A stretch of 64,000 bases of DNA. It comes from Mansonella perstans (Eukaryota > Nematoda > Chromadorea > Rhabditida > Onchocercidae). Shown piece after piece: positions 33,850-46,358 of this stretch (position 1 is its first letter; each line of letters opens with the position of its first letter). The position numbers were made by a program, and so were the translations under genes. The notes below the pieces were generated by a model. The model made no database searches, had not been told where the DNA came from, and was given only the letters and a program-made list of their open reading frames with translations. The stretch lies in contig JBAMDO010000036.1 in assembly GCA_037074765.1 (NCBI GenBank), positions 186,001 to 250,000 of the forward strand, read 5' to 3'.

Positions 33850-35431
33850 TTTTATTTGAGTAATGATAATTTATTAATAACATGATGATATTCTGTAGCT
33901 AACAACCAAATCTATTTTGGTTTATGGAGCAGTGGCAACACTTTGGATAGTTATATCGGTATTCCTAATGTATGCAGTGCTCTTTTATCCTTCGCAATAT
34001 TTGGTAGTAATATTGACAGTTGCGATTTTCCTTGGTTCGCAGTTTTTGGTTGGTGGCTTTGAACAAATTGCAATTCATGCAGCTAAACATACCTCATAAT
34101 ATGCTTTTGGGTCAGTTAATTCTCAATCTTGATTTCTCTGTATCCTTTTGAAAAGGTGCTGTTGGATTTTCAATGTGTGAACTTATAATAATATAGTTAC
34201 ATTTTTTCTGGTAATGCCGCTGCACTTGTAGATGTGGAAAAGCCGAAAAAACATAACCGTCAGGTTTTCCATTGTCCTCTTTATCCGATGTATTGCTCAA
34301 GAAATAATTTTAATATCGAATGATTACCTATTCTACGTTTTCAGAACTTATTTATAACTTTCTGTTATCATCGATCTTTTATTAATATTATGCACTTTTT
34401 TTTTCCTTTATCTTTTTACATTCCAAAAAGAAAGTATAATCTGAGAATGCAACATTTTAGATCAAACCTTATGCGGTGAAATATGATTATAATTAATTAG
34501 AGAAATACAAAAATCATGTTTATAGTGAAGTTATTAATGTGATGGATATAAAATACAGATGAATTGTTTCTTCCATTAGTCATGCGGTTATATGCACAGT
34601 AAAATGAAGTGTTGATTTGAATTCATTACTTTATTTTAATCGTTGTTTCATCGATCATTTGACAAATTATTTGCACATTTTAATTTGTATCTTTTAATTC
34701 ATTTTTCATTTGTATATCAGCATAAATGAATTATATATCAGTTGCCATTCTTTTTTTCTTTTTTTTGTTTAGATGTCTTAATTTCTCAACAAAAATTTTT
34801 TTTCTTAGCAATGAATCTCCTCTCCATGCATTCATTTCATATATTTGTCTTTGTACTATATGTTTTAGTTTCATCCAATTTTTTCTTCTCTTGATTTATT
34901 TAAGAGAAAAATGATTATCACATTGATATATAAATCGAATTAGATTTAAATATTAGGTAAACATATGCGACATATGTCAGTGAGTACAAATTTCATATTT
35001 ATTAGTATATTGAAATTGAAATCGCTAGTGATTTATAATTATCAATCAAAGGCCTTATAACAATTTCTATTTTGTTTTTTTGACAAAGTATTGCTGACTT
35101 TTCATTTGTCGATGTTGTGAAAGTTTCACTTATAGCGTATAAATGCTTTGTTATTTCCCTTATAAATTTAATTGCCTCATTTCATGATACTTCAATGTCC
35201 TTAACCAATGGAGCGAAAAAAGACTGCTAAAGAAACAGGAGACGGTTAAAATATATTGACATTTATTTGATAACAAATATTCATTGTTATCTTAAGTATC
35301 TATAATTTGACCTAAAAAATAATTTTTACTGGCCATCTTATTTGCCCTTAAAATTACGGACTATCTTTGTAATTCCCACTTCAATTTATTTGCCTTTCTT
35401 TGTGACATTGACCGGTGATTGGCCGAATTTA
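33850..35431 (+). repeat. segmental duplication, partial direct copy A''
   Basis: It matches about 24923-26523 with about ten differences seen by eye over more than 1.5 kb. It keeps the 250-bp segment lost from arm A', so it was copied from arm A or its ancestor rather than from A'. The left junction with A' lies at about 33838-33850 in AT-rich sequence. The right end continues past TTTAGTTTACCTT into unrelated sequence, which is probably the unbroken ancestral flank. Confidence 0.85.
33899..34099 (+). pseudogene. orphan last exon of acyltransferase paralogue 2
   Basis: All 67 codons including the stop of exon 6 are present and appear identical to 24982-25182, with the CTGTAG acceptor retained. 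The other five exons are absent, as arm A' in the opposite orientation abuts it on the left. It encodes the C-terminal membrane segments only and cannot be an enzyme alone. Confidence 0.85.
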
Positions 35432-37059
35432 GTTTACCTTCAAATGATGCTTTGCTTGTTTTCAGCTATGTTTTGTTCAATCTATTAAAGCAATAATGAG
35501 GAATATTTTACTAAGCTATACTTAAATGTATTATTTTCGACTGTGCATTTCTATTAAGATTCATATTTTTGTTTTACAGATTTTTAAAATTCTTTAGCGA
35601 CGGACGGGTTAATTACTTTTTTAGCCGTAAAAAGGTTGAACTATTAGCTTGGTAAGCACCAAAATGCTAAGCAAAAAAAAAAAAAAAACAAAAATAAAAA
35701 CTGCAAAGCTAACTGCTTTTATAAATTTTTGAGTACCTGAAATTCAGCACTGTTACAAAACAACAGATACTGTAAAATAAAATTTGTTATACAAATTAAT
35801 CATTGCATGGATTAAAAATAAATTCCATGAATTGAAATTTCTTGAGAAAAAAATTTACCCAAATATTTGGTTTAATTGTGGGTAATACCAAATATTTGGT
35901 TTAATTGTGGGTAATCAGTTCTTTCATGAAGAACGAATGAAATATCATAATTTGCTTGTTTGTCCATAAACCCAATTTGCTTCTCTACCCAGTTTTGTGC
36001 AACTTTGTGATTAAGTTAATACAAAATTTGTTAGGTACGAGAAACTAGAAATAGCAAAAAAGTATGAAATATTGTAATGTTATGTGAGAAAAAGAATAAA
36101 TGATTAAAAAGCAATGGAATTGTTATGTTATTTAAAAAAATAAAATTTTTATTTTCTTTTTTTTTTTTTAAATTATCAAAGCAATCATTGATTGTAATAA
36201 TTATGCTTTATTTCTTTATCATTCCTACTTTTATTGTTTCATTTTTTTTTTAGTCTGTTCCTCTTTCTCTCCCTCTCTCTCACACACACACACTTTCTCT
36301 TTCCATTTTTGCTAATTAATTAGCACGGCGATTAGTTATTTAAACTAATGTAATAAGATTAAATTAAATTTCTCATGTATGATTGTTTTTTTTTTTTTTT
36401 TTAAATTTATCAAAGCTATCACTAATAGTTCATGATATAGTTTTATCAACTGAAAGCAAGTAATAAAAATTTTCTGAACTTCTTTAACTTTCTAATCATA
36501 AATATTTTCATCATTTTCAAATGTAATTTTCCCTTTTCTTCTCACTCTTTTTTTAAAATTATGTTGACATTATTGCTGACATTTAATCTTCCTTTTCCTT
36601 TTTTCCTCTTTTTTTTTTTTCTTTGAAATTTTTTGTGTAAAAAAAATCAAAATTATGCATCCATTAGTTTTTGACAAGGTTAAACTGACTATGTCAATAA
36701 CAAACAACAATATGTCAACCACTTTTTTTTTTTTTTTTGTTTAATACAAAATTCTCATAGTAATATATTTCCCATATATAAAATAAAAAATTTTAATGCG
36801 AATAAAAACGTTGCAAAGATTTTATTATACAAATTTTTAACACAAATGTTTATTTTGTTAATTTATAATATTTGAAGAAATATTTTAAATTTCTTTTTCC
36901 CTCTTCTCTTGCTCTCTCTCTCTCTCTCTCTCTTTCCCTTTTCTCTCCCGTCCCTCTTGCTTCTTATAGCAATGATATTGTCAAAATAGTGATGATATGT
37001 TATTTAATGATATGATAATATAGTATCTGCATTAACTTTCAGAGCATTTGTATAAAATA
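35432..37059. other. AT-rich intergenic region with simple repeats
   Basis: No gene was recognised. Contents include a 29-bp direct tandem duplication (35858-35886 and 35887-35915, core CCAAATATTTGGTTTAATTG), poly-A at about 35675 and poly-T runs near 36150, 36390 and 36725. A (TC)n tract lies at about 36910-36932. Confidence 0.6.
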
Positions 37060-37294
37060 GTCACAAATATAAAGCATTCTGAATTAGAAGTTAAGAAAGG
37101 TCACAAATATAAAGCATTTTAATTGGAAGTTGAAAGGTCACAAATATAAAGCATTTTTAATTGGAAGTTGAAAGGTCACAAATATAAAGCATTTTTAATT
37201 GGAAGTTGAAAGGTCACAAATATAAAGCATTTTAATTGGAAGTTGAAAGGTCACAAATATAAAGCATTCTGAATTAGAAGTTAAAAGGTCACAT
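37060..37294 (+). repeat. 37-38 bp minisatellite, six copies
   Basis: The unit begins GGTCACAAATATAAAGCATT and continues with AATTGGAAGTTGAAA. Copies start near 37060, 37099, 37136, 37173, 37211 and 37249, with a terminal GGTCAC at 37287. The outer copies carry the variant GAATTAGAAGTTAA and the inner ones are more alike, typical of unequal exchange. Confidence 0.9.
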
Positions 37295-38620
37295 TGTTGA
37301 TGTGTAGATGTCACAAATCACTTATTGTTTGTCTCCCATCTGCTCCTTCAAAATGTCTCCTTCTTAAATATTCCGAAATTGGCAATGTGATTGTTGCTGT
37401 ATCGGATACATAGCCGCCACATTAGTCCGTTCTCCTTTTTCCTACAAATAAAAAGGTTTTTCTCTCTCTCTCTCTCTCTCTTTTTCTCTTCCTTCTCCTT
37501 TCTCTTTCTTTGTCCATTTCCTATCTGTCCATTTGTTTCTTTCATTGCTTATTTTGTTTACTCACAATTTAAAGTAAACGTTTATAACCGTTTTCTCGTT
37601 CATTAATCCATTAAAATTTACTCTCCCTCTCTCTTTCTACTAAAGGCTATTTTATATAAGCATTAAGGATCATATATCATCATTTCATAAACTTTATTGA
37701 TTATCATCATCATTATCATTATCATTATTGATTATCACCATCATTATTACTATCACTATCATTATCATTATTATTATCAGCCAAATTTTATAATTCTTTT
37801 ACATTACTATCATTATCAAACAATACTATATCGATATTGATTAATGAATAATAATAATAATAAATTGATAATAATTATAAAATTGACAAAAAAAAAAAAA
37901 AAAGTAGAAAGAAAAAGGCCATTATTGGCTACAATTTTTTCTCATCTTTTTCATTCTTTTTATTAAAAAAAAAAAAATATTACTGTAGAAAGAGAAATGA
38001 TGTCATTTTACTGATCAGTGATGCTTCCGCTCAACAGGTGGCATTCCCATCTTTAAAACATTTGAATCCTTTTCATATTTTTTTTTTGTTTTCTTTCATT
38101 TCTGGAAAAAGAAATGTAAAACCGGAAAATACATTTCCTCAATTTATTTCCTTTTCTTTTTTTTTCTGGATTATCTTTTAAATGTTTTTTTTTTTTTTTT
38201 TTCTTAGATTGAAATTTTTTCCCTTTTTTTTTTTTTATTTTCATATTCAAGGACATATAAGAGAATGTTTGTATTACTCGTTATATATTTAATGATTATC
38301 ATTGTTTCTTTCAAAAAATATATTTTTTCAAAAATTTAAATTTTGTCATTTACTGGCGGGAATAAATAATAAAAGAGGGAGAGAGAGAGAGAGAGAGACA
38401 GAGAGGAGGAAGGATAAAGATTGAAGAGAGTGAGAAAGAAAAGGAAGAGATAAAGATCGAAGAGAGTGAGAGAGGAGGTAAAAAAGAAAAAGGAAGAGAA
38501 GGGTGCCAATTTACAGCTATATCACCTACTATTACTACCATTATATCATCACTTTTACAATTGTAGCTGCATCACTTACGGCATTATTTCACTACGTAGT
38601 ATGACGATATGTATCATCGT
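37295..38620. repeat. simple-repeat-rich non-coding stretch
   Basis: It contains (TC)n at about 37460-37482, ATC/ATT triplet arrays at about 37690-37870, poly-A at about 37890, several poly-T runs at 38070-38235 and (AG)n at about 38376-38400. Open frames across these (Lys-, Phe- or Ser-rich) are composition artefacts. No gene was seen. Confidence 0.65.
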
Positions 38621-38758
38621 AACTGCTGCTGCAACTGCAAGCTGCAATTGCAAGCTGCAACTGCAACTACAAGCTGCAACTGCAACTACAAGCTGCAGCT
38701 GTAAGCTGCAATCACAACTGCAAGCTACAACTGCAAGCTGCAACTGTAACTGCAGTTG
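38621..38758 (+). repeat. CTGCAA hexamer/12-mer array
   Basis: This is about 140 bp of CTGCAA and AAGCTGCAACTG variants. The unit is partly self-complementary (CTGCAG), and both strands stay open (Leu-Gln or Cys-Ser-rich). It reads as a minisatellite, not a gene. Confidence 0.85.
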
Positions 38759-39164
38759 TTGCTTTAGCAATGATTTGAATTTAGCATTTCAGTAATTTGA
38801 GTAATATGAGTATTTTTATAATTTGACCTAAAATTTACAATTCTTTAACTGTTAATTTTTTAACCTTTTCAAATTGCATTTAACTATCAATGATAATTTT
38901 TCTATGATATGTGTGATATTTGTACTTGAATAATTGAAATAAATTTTAAAAATATCACATTTTCAACTATTTTTTGCCATTACTCAAATTTGTAATCATT
39001 GCTAAAACTAGTTACAATTTTCTATTCAATGTGATAATATTTATTGTGAAAATAGAAAGAAGCAAATTCGATTAGTTTTGGTTGTAAAAATTTTTGAAAA
39101 TAGAATGTCCATTCAATTGGGTAAAGCAGTATATACATCCTGAATGAAATGAATTTATCCCTAT

Positions 39165-39211
39165 TGATGACCACAAGCTAGTTAGCTAGAGCTAGTTAGC
39201 TGTGGTCATCA
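39165..39211. repeat. hairpin with internal direct repeat
   Basis: Eleven perfectly complementary bases (TGATGACCACA and TGTGGTCATCA) flank 25 bases that contain AGCTAGTTAGCT twice. It may be an RNA hairpin or the closed ends of a deleted small transposon. Confidence 0.7.
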
Positions 39212-41465
39212 TCATTTCACTCTGATTTAATTTCTTACACTAAAATTAATTTGTGCTTCATCTAAATTCATTAGCCAATGCTTTTTGCAATAGATTGATT
39301 TAATTTTAAAGCAATAGATTAATATTTAATTCATTTCTTTTTCATCATCCTTTTTCCAATAATTTTCATTTTCATGTTTTATTGTTTTTTTTTTTTTTCC
39401 AAACATTTTAATTCATTTATTTGTAATTAAGAATTCAATAAGAGCCTTATTGATTGCCATTTTTAATATTGCCAGTATTCATAATTTATTCCAGGTATCA
39501 TTTTAAATGCAAAAGAAACATAATAGTATTTTTTTTTTTTTTTTTTTTGGCACATTACAATTTGCAGAAATAAATCTTTCTTTTTTTTTTTCACTTTCTT
39601 TGTCCTCTGTCTCTTTCATTCTTTTTTTTTAAATTATACCAAAAATGAATTCATTTCATTGAATGACATTCCAGTGGGATTTTGCCATCATTTTACTTTC
39701 TTCTAACATTAACATCATCATTTACTGCACCTTTTAGTCATATCGTTAAGCTGAAATTTTAATTTAAAAATTTGACAATAAATTCGTATTTTAAAATTGA
39801 ACTTCAAATGTGTTAGGAATTATTATGGCTCAATGAATACTTGACATTTTTTTGAGATCATAAGCTAGCAAAGTGAAGAATAAAAATTATTTGCGCTTAC
39901 TTATGGAAATATACTATGAAATTAGAAAATAACTTTTTCAAAAATAAATGTGAAAATACTACACTCAAGAGATTGTAGATTTTGTTACAATACATTTTAT
40001 TTGATATAAGATCAGAATGATAAACGCATTTTTGTTTAATTTAACTGATGGAAAGATCTTTAATATTTCAACAAATCAGATCAAAAAGAAGATTGGATAT
40101 AATAAATATTTATGAGGCAAAAAATTGGTTGGTGATATGTTGAAATATGAATGCAATATTCTAATGCCCTTAGTGATTGATAAGTAGGAAGACTTTTGAA
40201 TAAATTTTGTTCATTTTTCATTCCTTTCAAATAGAGAAATATTACTTTATTTTTCATTTCCTTCAAATGAAGAAATATTACTTTAATATTTGGCTTTAAA
40301 AAAAAAAACTTTTCCAAAAATTAGCAGTATCTAAATTATTTTTATTTTATTTTTTTAGCTAAGATCTATTTTAGTTTCATTTTCATTCGAACTCCATTCC
40401 AGTTTTTGTGCACAGAAGTTTTAAGCTTTTTTCCTGTTAAAATTGTCTTCGACAAGTAATGCTAGCTTAGACAATATCTATCTACAGATTTTCAAATAAT
40501 ATTGAGTAATAAATTTTTGTTTGCTAAACTTTTATCTTGTAAGTTAATTTGAAAAATATTGCAAGTCCGATATAAGTTATCTATAATTTCTCATTTATCG
40601 TATCTTCATTGTACTGTTTCTGTTCCCACCTTTAATAATAGAGTTGGAAAGTTTGGAATGAATAGTTACAAAATTAGGGAAAATCAATTACTTACTGCTT
40701 GTTCGACATTTTTCCTCGTAATTCATGAGGAGTATTTCAAATAGAAAGAAGCATTGATTTCAAATAACAATCTAACTTTCTAAATAAACCAATAATGAAA
40801 GAACCGAAGAAATTATGTAATAATATTGAATATCGGTTTTTCACTAATCATTGATGCGATTGGTAGTGAAAGTTTATGGAGAAATTTGATCTGTTCATCT
40901 TCTTGGTCGTTATGTCATGCGTATCATCGTCATCATCATCATCATCATCATTTGAAAGGCAAATGAATGAACATATGTTTTGTGTTCTTTTTCTTTTCCT
41001 GTCGTAGAAATGAATTTTCGACAAAATTAAAAAATTAATTTTTCCGAAAATTTAAAATTACTTCATTGGACTGGAGAAAACAAGAAGATGGAATCTTCTA
41101 CTTCACTGCCTATTGATTCCTAAGGATGATGGAGCGTTAGGATATCACTACGTTTGGAAACAAAGAAATGGCATATGCTTTGTGGTTGAGTTAATAACAT
41201 TGATATATAAGAAAAGATTTGAACCTTTAGAGTTATATAAGAGATATATGATATAGTCTTAGACGCTTGTGGTGGATTTTATGATTATATAAAGAATTGC
41301 ATTTGATAGATTATAAATGTAAACTTAATCGTTTCAATAGATAATTTGTTTTTCTTTCAATCGTAGATAGAATAATTTGAGCTGTGAAAAGGAAATTTAA
41401 AACATTACCGCTCATAAGTTACGCAATTATATATCAAAAAAAATTTTACGGATCAATTTTACGGA

Positions 41466-41818
41466 TTAGTCTATCATTTCTTGTTTGCAAGGAATTCAAT
41501 TTAAATAATGGAAGCAAAAGTTATTTCGATTTTTCCAATATCTCTTAAAAATTTCAGTTTAATTTTTCCTTTTTTTTTTTAATATTTCATTCTTTTTTTA
41601 TTTTTTTTTAAGGGAAAAATTGCACTGATAATTTATCATATAGCAATTGTTGTCATATCAATGCTTCGTTCAAATTGATAGCGTGACCTGAATGACCTTG
41701 TAGGGTTAAATAATCATAAACCATTTTTGAAAGGAGATACTTTCACATTCAATGTACTTCCGGTTTCTTTATTATCTTTTCTAAATGAATAATTAACTGA
41801 CGTAAATGAACAAATGCG

Positions 41819-41849
<31 letters not shown>

Positions 41850-42008
41850 ACAGATTTTGTGTTATTAAAATTTGGAAGAAGAAGTGCTACTTCTCTTACA
41901 CTGTTCATCCTGTAATTTTACAAACTTTTGTTCTCGGATAAAGCAAATAATATTCAAATTAAAACGATCGAAAACGAAATTAGTCTATCATTTCTTGTTT
42001 GCAAGGAA
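41466..42008 (+). repeat. direct repeat of a 29-mer, 514 bp apart
   Basis: The same 29 bases, beginning TTAGTCTATCATTTCTTG, occur at 41466-41494 and 41980-42008, with unrelated flanks. Confidence 0.75.
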
Positions 42009-43191
42009 AAATGAAAATATGCTAATCCTATGTATTTGATTGCAGGATTAGCTTTTATTCTGCATGATTCATGATATTTTTCAATTACAATTTTGGCCAA
42101 ATTTTGCACTCTCTTCTATTTGCCATAATAGCTAGGCTTTTATGGGCTCATTTTGTGCGTATTCATCGAATATTTGAAACATGCATTGTTAATTCCTTTG
42201 TCAAAAATAGTTGCTCGTAGTAGAAAATCGATATTTGCTTTCATTTTTTTTTTTTTATTTTGTTAACCATTTTTAAGATCTTAATTGCCATTTTTATCGT
42301 TAGTAAAGAACATTTGGAAATCATTTCAAATCATTCGAAAAGAATATTTGGTATTTTCTATAAATATATGAATTCCAAGGATAATATCATTGTTTACTGA
42401 TGATACATGTATCTGTTTTTTCCCTTGCACATCAAGAATTGGGAATTTTCATCATCAGGAAATGGTAGTTAATAAATTGTGGCATATTGTCATCAAAGAT
42501 AATAGTGATGAAAAGATAACTGATAAGATCTGGCATATTGCGCTCATTCTTCAGCTCAGTTAACCTCAATCTTAGATCTTACTACTAATACCTTCCATCT
42601 TTGATATTTTATTTATTCTATCAAATTAAATTTGTAATTGAATTATTTTTGTATTTTTATTATTAAATTAGCATTGCAAAATATTAGATGATGAAATTAA
42701 TTTTTTAAATATATTATGATAAAAAGTAATATACTTAGTTATGATATTTTGATAAGTAAAGAAGCAGATTTTTTGAATAAAATTTAATAATTCTTTGTAA
42801 TTTCTACAAGGCTCTTATGGGAACGGAACATTCTATGTGCTTCATAAGTTATTAAATTCATTATTGGATTTTTAAATTGAAGACAAGTGTTACAATGCTA
42901 TTCATTTAACTTACTTGAAGTAAGCCCTTTAATCAATAAATAGTTCTTATATTTATGGAAATATACCAAAAAAAAAAAAAAATTTTAAAAGTTTCTATCG
43001 TTCTATCTACTTTGCAATGAACATTATTTTGTGAAGAGATGATTACTTGTCATACTTCAACGCATCGAGCAGTTTAAATTTAAATATCTCAAACGAACAT
43101 TAATATTCTGTTCCATTTACCATCATATCTGATGATATAGTAGTAATAGCTAGATAGTAGAAGTATATGCTTTTATCACTTTTTTTTTGAT

Positions 43192-43300
43192 ACTTTGAAA
43201 TCATAAGATTCCAATCATCATTTCATCGATAATTTCATCGATAATCATTTCATCGATAAACTTTGAAATCATAAGATTCCATCATCATTTCATCGATAAG
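43192..43300 (+). repeat. compound tandem repeat (CATTTCATCGATAA)
   Basis: A unit of about 45 bases starting ACTTTGAAATCATAAGATTC occurs twice (from 43192 and 43260). Between them lie extra copies of ATTTCATCGATAA. Confidence 0.8.
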
Positions 43301-43727
43301 TAATAAACAAAAAAAGTATTTAGGAATTTCAAACTTGTTGGTAAATTTTTTTATGTTTATGTGATATGATGTTATTTTTCCAATAATTATAGTGATTTAC
43401 TATCGATCACCGATACAAATGCTTTTTTGAATAAAATTTAATAATTCTTTATAATTATTTACTTATTCGGTAGAGTAAGCAGCATTTCAGAATCTTTTCC
43501 TTCCAAAATAATATTCACTATTTATCCATCTCTAAATTGTCCCTTACATCCGTCGTTTCCCTTATCTTCTTTCTTCAACAAAAATTGTATAAATAATATT
43601 TCCTTTTCAACAACTAATAACAACAGTGAGTGATAAGTAACTGATAATAAACAAAATAAAATATTTCTTCTCTCAGTAAGCGAAATTGAAGTGATGTTTT
43701 ACATCAAACTGATAAATATGTAATTAG

Positions 43728-43763
43728 TAAGGTAGTATTCATATGATAATGAATACTACCTTA
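43728..43763. repeat. perfect 15-bp stem hairpin
   Basis: The arms 43728-43742 (TAAGGTAGTATTCAT) and 43749-43763 are perfect reverse complements, with a 6-base loop. No T-run terminator context or neighbouring gene explains it. Confidence 0.85.
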
Positions 43764-45520
43764 TGATAAACAATGTAACATAAACAATACCTTATGATAA
43801 ACAAATAATATTTCAGTTTCAGTAAATAAATTAATAGATGATAAATAAATGAAATGATATTTCTGCTCTAGTAAATAAATAACTAGATGTAAGAGTAAAT
43901 GAAATTAATAGTTCTTTTTTAAGTGAATTGATAATGAGAATAAGTGATAAGCTTCTCTCTAATACATTTATTATCATCCTCTTATGAAGTGATAAAAAAA
44001 AATTACAGATATAATAATTGTACGGTATCGTTTCATTTTTACCAGCAACAACTATCCGATCATCTCATTGATAATTAATTCTCAACTGATGAGTCATTTG
44101 TTACAAGCATCTTTTTATAGCTTATGTAGCTTTTCTATTTTTCTTCTCAGTTAGGTTTGTAAAAAAAAAAAAAAAAAGTTTGTAAAAAAAAAATTCTTTT
44201 GTTCAACAAATTTTTTTTTTGAAAGTTTTGAATTAATAGGAAAAAGGAGAAGAATAAACATTTTTGGAAAGGATTTAGCTATTTGTTATCAATTTGAGTA
44301 AAACGAACAGAGAAAAGTGGTTTTTGGAAATGGAAGAGATGAAAAGATGAAATGAATTGATTGTAGAAATAGTAAAGTGAAAAAAAAAAAAAAAATGAGA
44401 ATGGAATGGAAGGAACATTCATACATAATTTCGTTGATAAAAACGATCGTTAAAGGGAAACGGTTTTCATTCAAACTTTTTTTCTTCTTGAAAAATAAAA
44501 CTTAAATAGTACAGCTTACATATATATATTATAAAGATTGAAGGTCAAGTTTTATTAACCTTTTATTTATTTCCTGTTCATTTGTTTATTATTTATCCTT
44601 TTAAAAGTGATTCTTTAAATATTTTTTTTTTGACAAAAAGAAAGAATAAAAGGAAATAGTTCAAGTAAACTAGGAAAAAAATTTTTAATCTGGCAAATCT
44701 TGATAGATTTTTTTTAGTTGATGTGTAATAATTATTAAATTCTAATTGATATGATCTTTTAATGGTTTTTTTTTTCCGAAATTATTATCAATTTCTAAAT
44801 TTCATACTGTTGAAAAGCAAAAAAAAAAAGTTCGCATTGTTGGATAATTTTTTACGTTTCAGATTAATGTTGAAGAAAAATTCGTTAAAAAAACTCTCTA
44901 GCATCACAATTCAGCTAAAGATTTTTTTATGGAAAAAAAAATTTTGCTTTTTGCATTTATTTTTAGGATTCATTTCGCTTCACTTTGTTAAATTTTGAAA
45001 AATAACTCTTACAGTAAAGATGATTTGCCAATTAAAAATAGCTATGCGAATTTTATGGCTAAAAAAAAAAAGTGTATAATTTGAGAAAACTTAATCAAGC
45101 ATACCATCGAAGTGACAGTAGTTTTTTTTTTTCATATGTTTAATTTGAACTCACTAAGTAAAGCCAGAAGTTTCTTATTACCAATCACTAAACAAATGAT
45201 TTCAATCATTTGAATATATTAAAAGGTATACTTTTATCATAATATAATATCCTATTCTCCGATAATAATACAAAACTTGTATAACAAATAGAAGAATAAA
45301 CAGTCAAATACTTACAGTCACAAATAAATAAACAAAAAACCGTTCTAATCGAAGAAAACAAAAAAAAAAAAAAGTAGCAAAAATAAAGAAGCTGAAATAA
45401 TTCAAAAGATTGAGGAAAACTTCTACGTGTGAAGAGTAGTATCATTACATTATCATTGGTGATTGTTTTATTCGTCACCTTACTACAAATGATTAGCTCA
45501 ACATATTCCTGTCATCGTTT

Positions 45521-46358
45521 ATATATTTCTCAAAAATTTGTAAAATTTTTAATAACAACATGAAAATAATTTTATTGTAATGAATTTTATTGTACAATAA
45601 ATATTTCACAGTGATTTCATTTTTCTTAAATTTCTCAAGTTCTTTTTTGAATTTAAATAAAATGTTTGAAATCCTTCTATTACTGTTGTTTGTTACATCA
45701 TTTTTTCTTCCATATTCTTATGTTTATTTTTGATCATCCTAACATTAAATGTAAATTTATAATTAGTAACCGGTTATTAATTATTTTTGAAATGCTATGG
45801 GGATTATTTTACACATACATTCATACCTATAATTTTCTGTGTAAGATTTAAAATTACATTTCTACAGAAATATTTATGTTGGAAACGAAAAGTTAGATTT
45901 GTTAGTAAAAAATATTCAAGTATTCGAATTCCTAGAAATTCAAGTTTTTTTTTTGGTGGAATGGAAGAAACGATAGATAACATAAAAGACCATAGAAGTG
46001 GAATGAATAAGCAAATATGTACAAGATGAGAAAATATGAGTGCCGAAACTATTAAATCTTTTATAGAAAAATTTTAGGTGTGACAATTCCAATAACATTT
46101 CAAAACTAATTTAGAACCGATTATTAATAATGGCTTTACATTTGATGTTAGAAATATGAGAATATGAAAAAATGATGCGAAAATAATGGCGTAACAAAGA
46201 GTAGTAATAGACGAAAAATATAATTTGAATTCAAAAAAGAACTTGAGCAATTTAAGAGATACGAAATCACTATGAAATATTTTATTGTACACTAAAATTC
46301 ATTACTGTAAGATTATTTTCATGCTATCAAAAATTTTACATATTTTTGAGAAATATTT
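45521..46358. repeat. foldback / long inverted repeat, about 280-bp arms
   Basis: The left arm (45521-45805) and right arm (46080-46358) are reverse complements at about 80% identity by eye, with shared blocks such as TTTCTCAAAAAT, CTCAAGTTCTTTTTTGAATT and TTTTGAAATG. A loop of about 270 bp separates them. The layout resembles a foldback or MITE-like element, but no terminal target-site duplication was recognised. Similar hydrophobic open frames in the arms follow from the inversion and are not called as genes. Confidence 0.75.

Larger units (their letters stand above)
38759..45520. other. gene-poor AT-rich region
   Basis: No coding exon was accepted in nearly 7 kb. It has long poly-T runs (about 39530 and 41820), a CAT triplet array near 40925-40950, small hairpins at 39165-39211 and 43728-43763, and a duplicated 29-mer (41466-41494 and 41980-42008). 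Another short repeat (TTGAATAAAATTTAATAATTC) occurs near 42774 and 43428. Open frames of 60-80 codons here lack any recognisable protein character. Confidence 0.55.

Noticed and set aside
37060..37294. CRISPR array
   Set aside because: Units are contiguous without unique spacers, in a eukaryotic context.
38466..38795. 109-codon open frame with Leu-Gln repeats
   Set aside because: It is a product of the CTGCAA array and has no start context, splice signals or non-repeat domain.
45666..46292. Hydrophobic open frames on both strands that resemble a duplicated membrane protein
   Set aside because: Their similarity follows from the inverted repeat itself. There are no conserved positions beyond the DNA identity.
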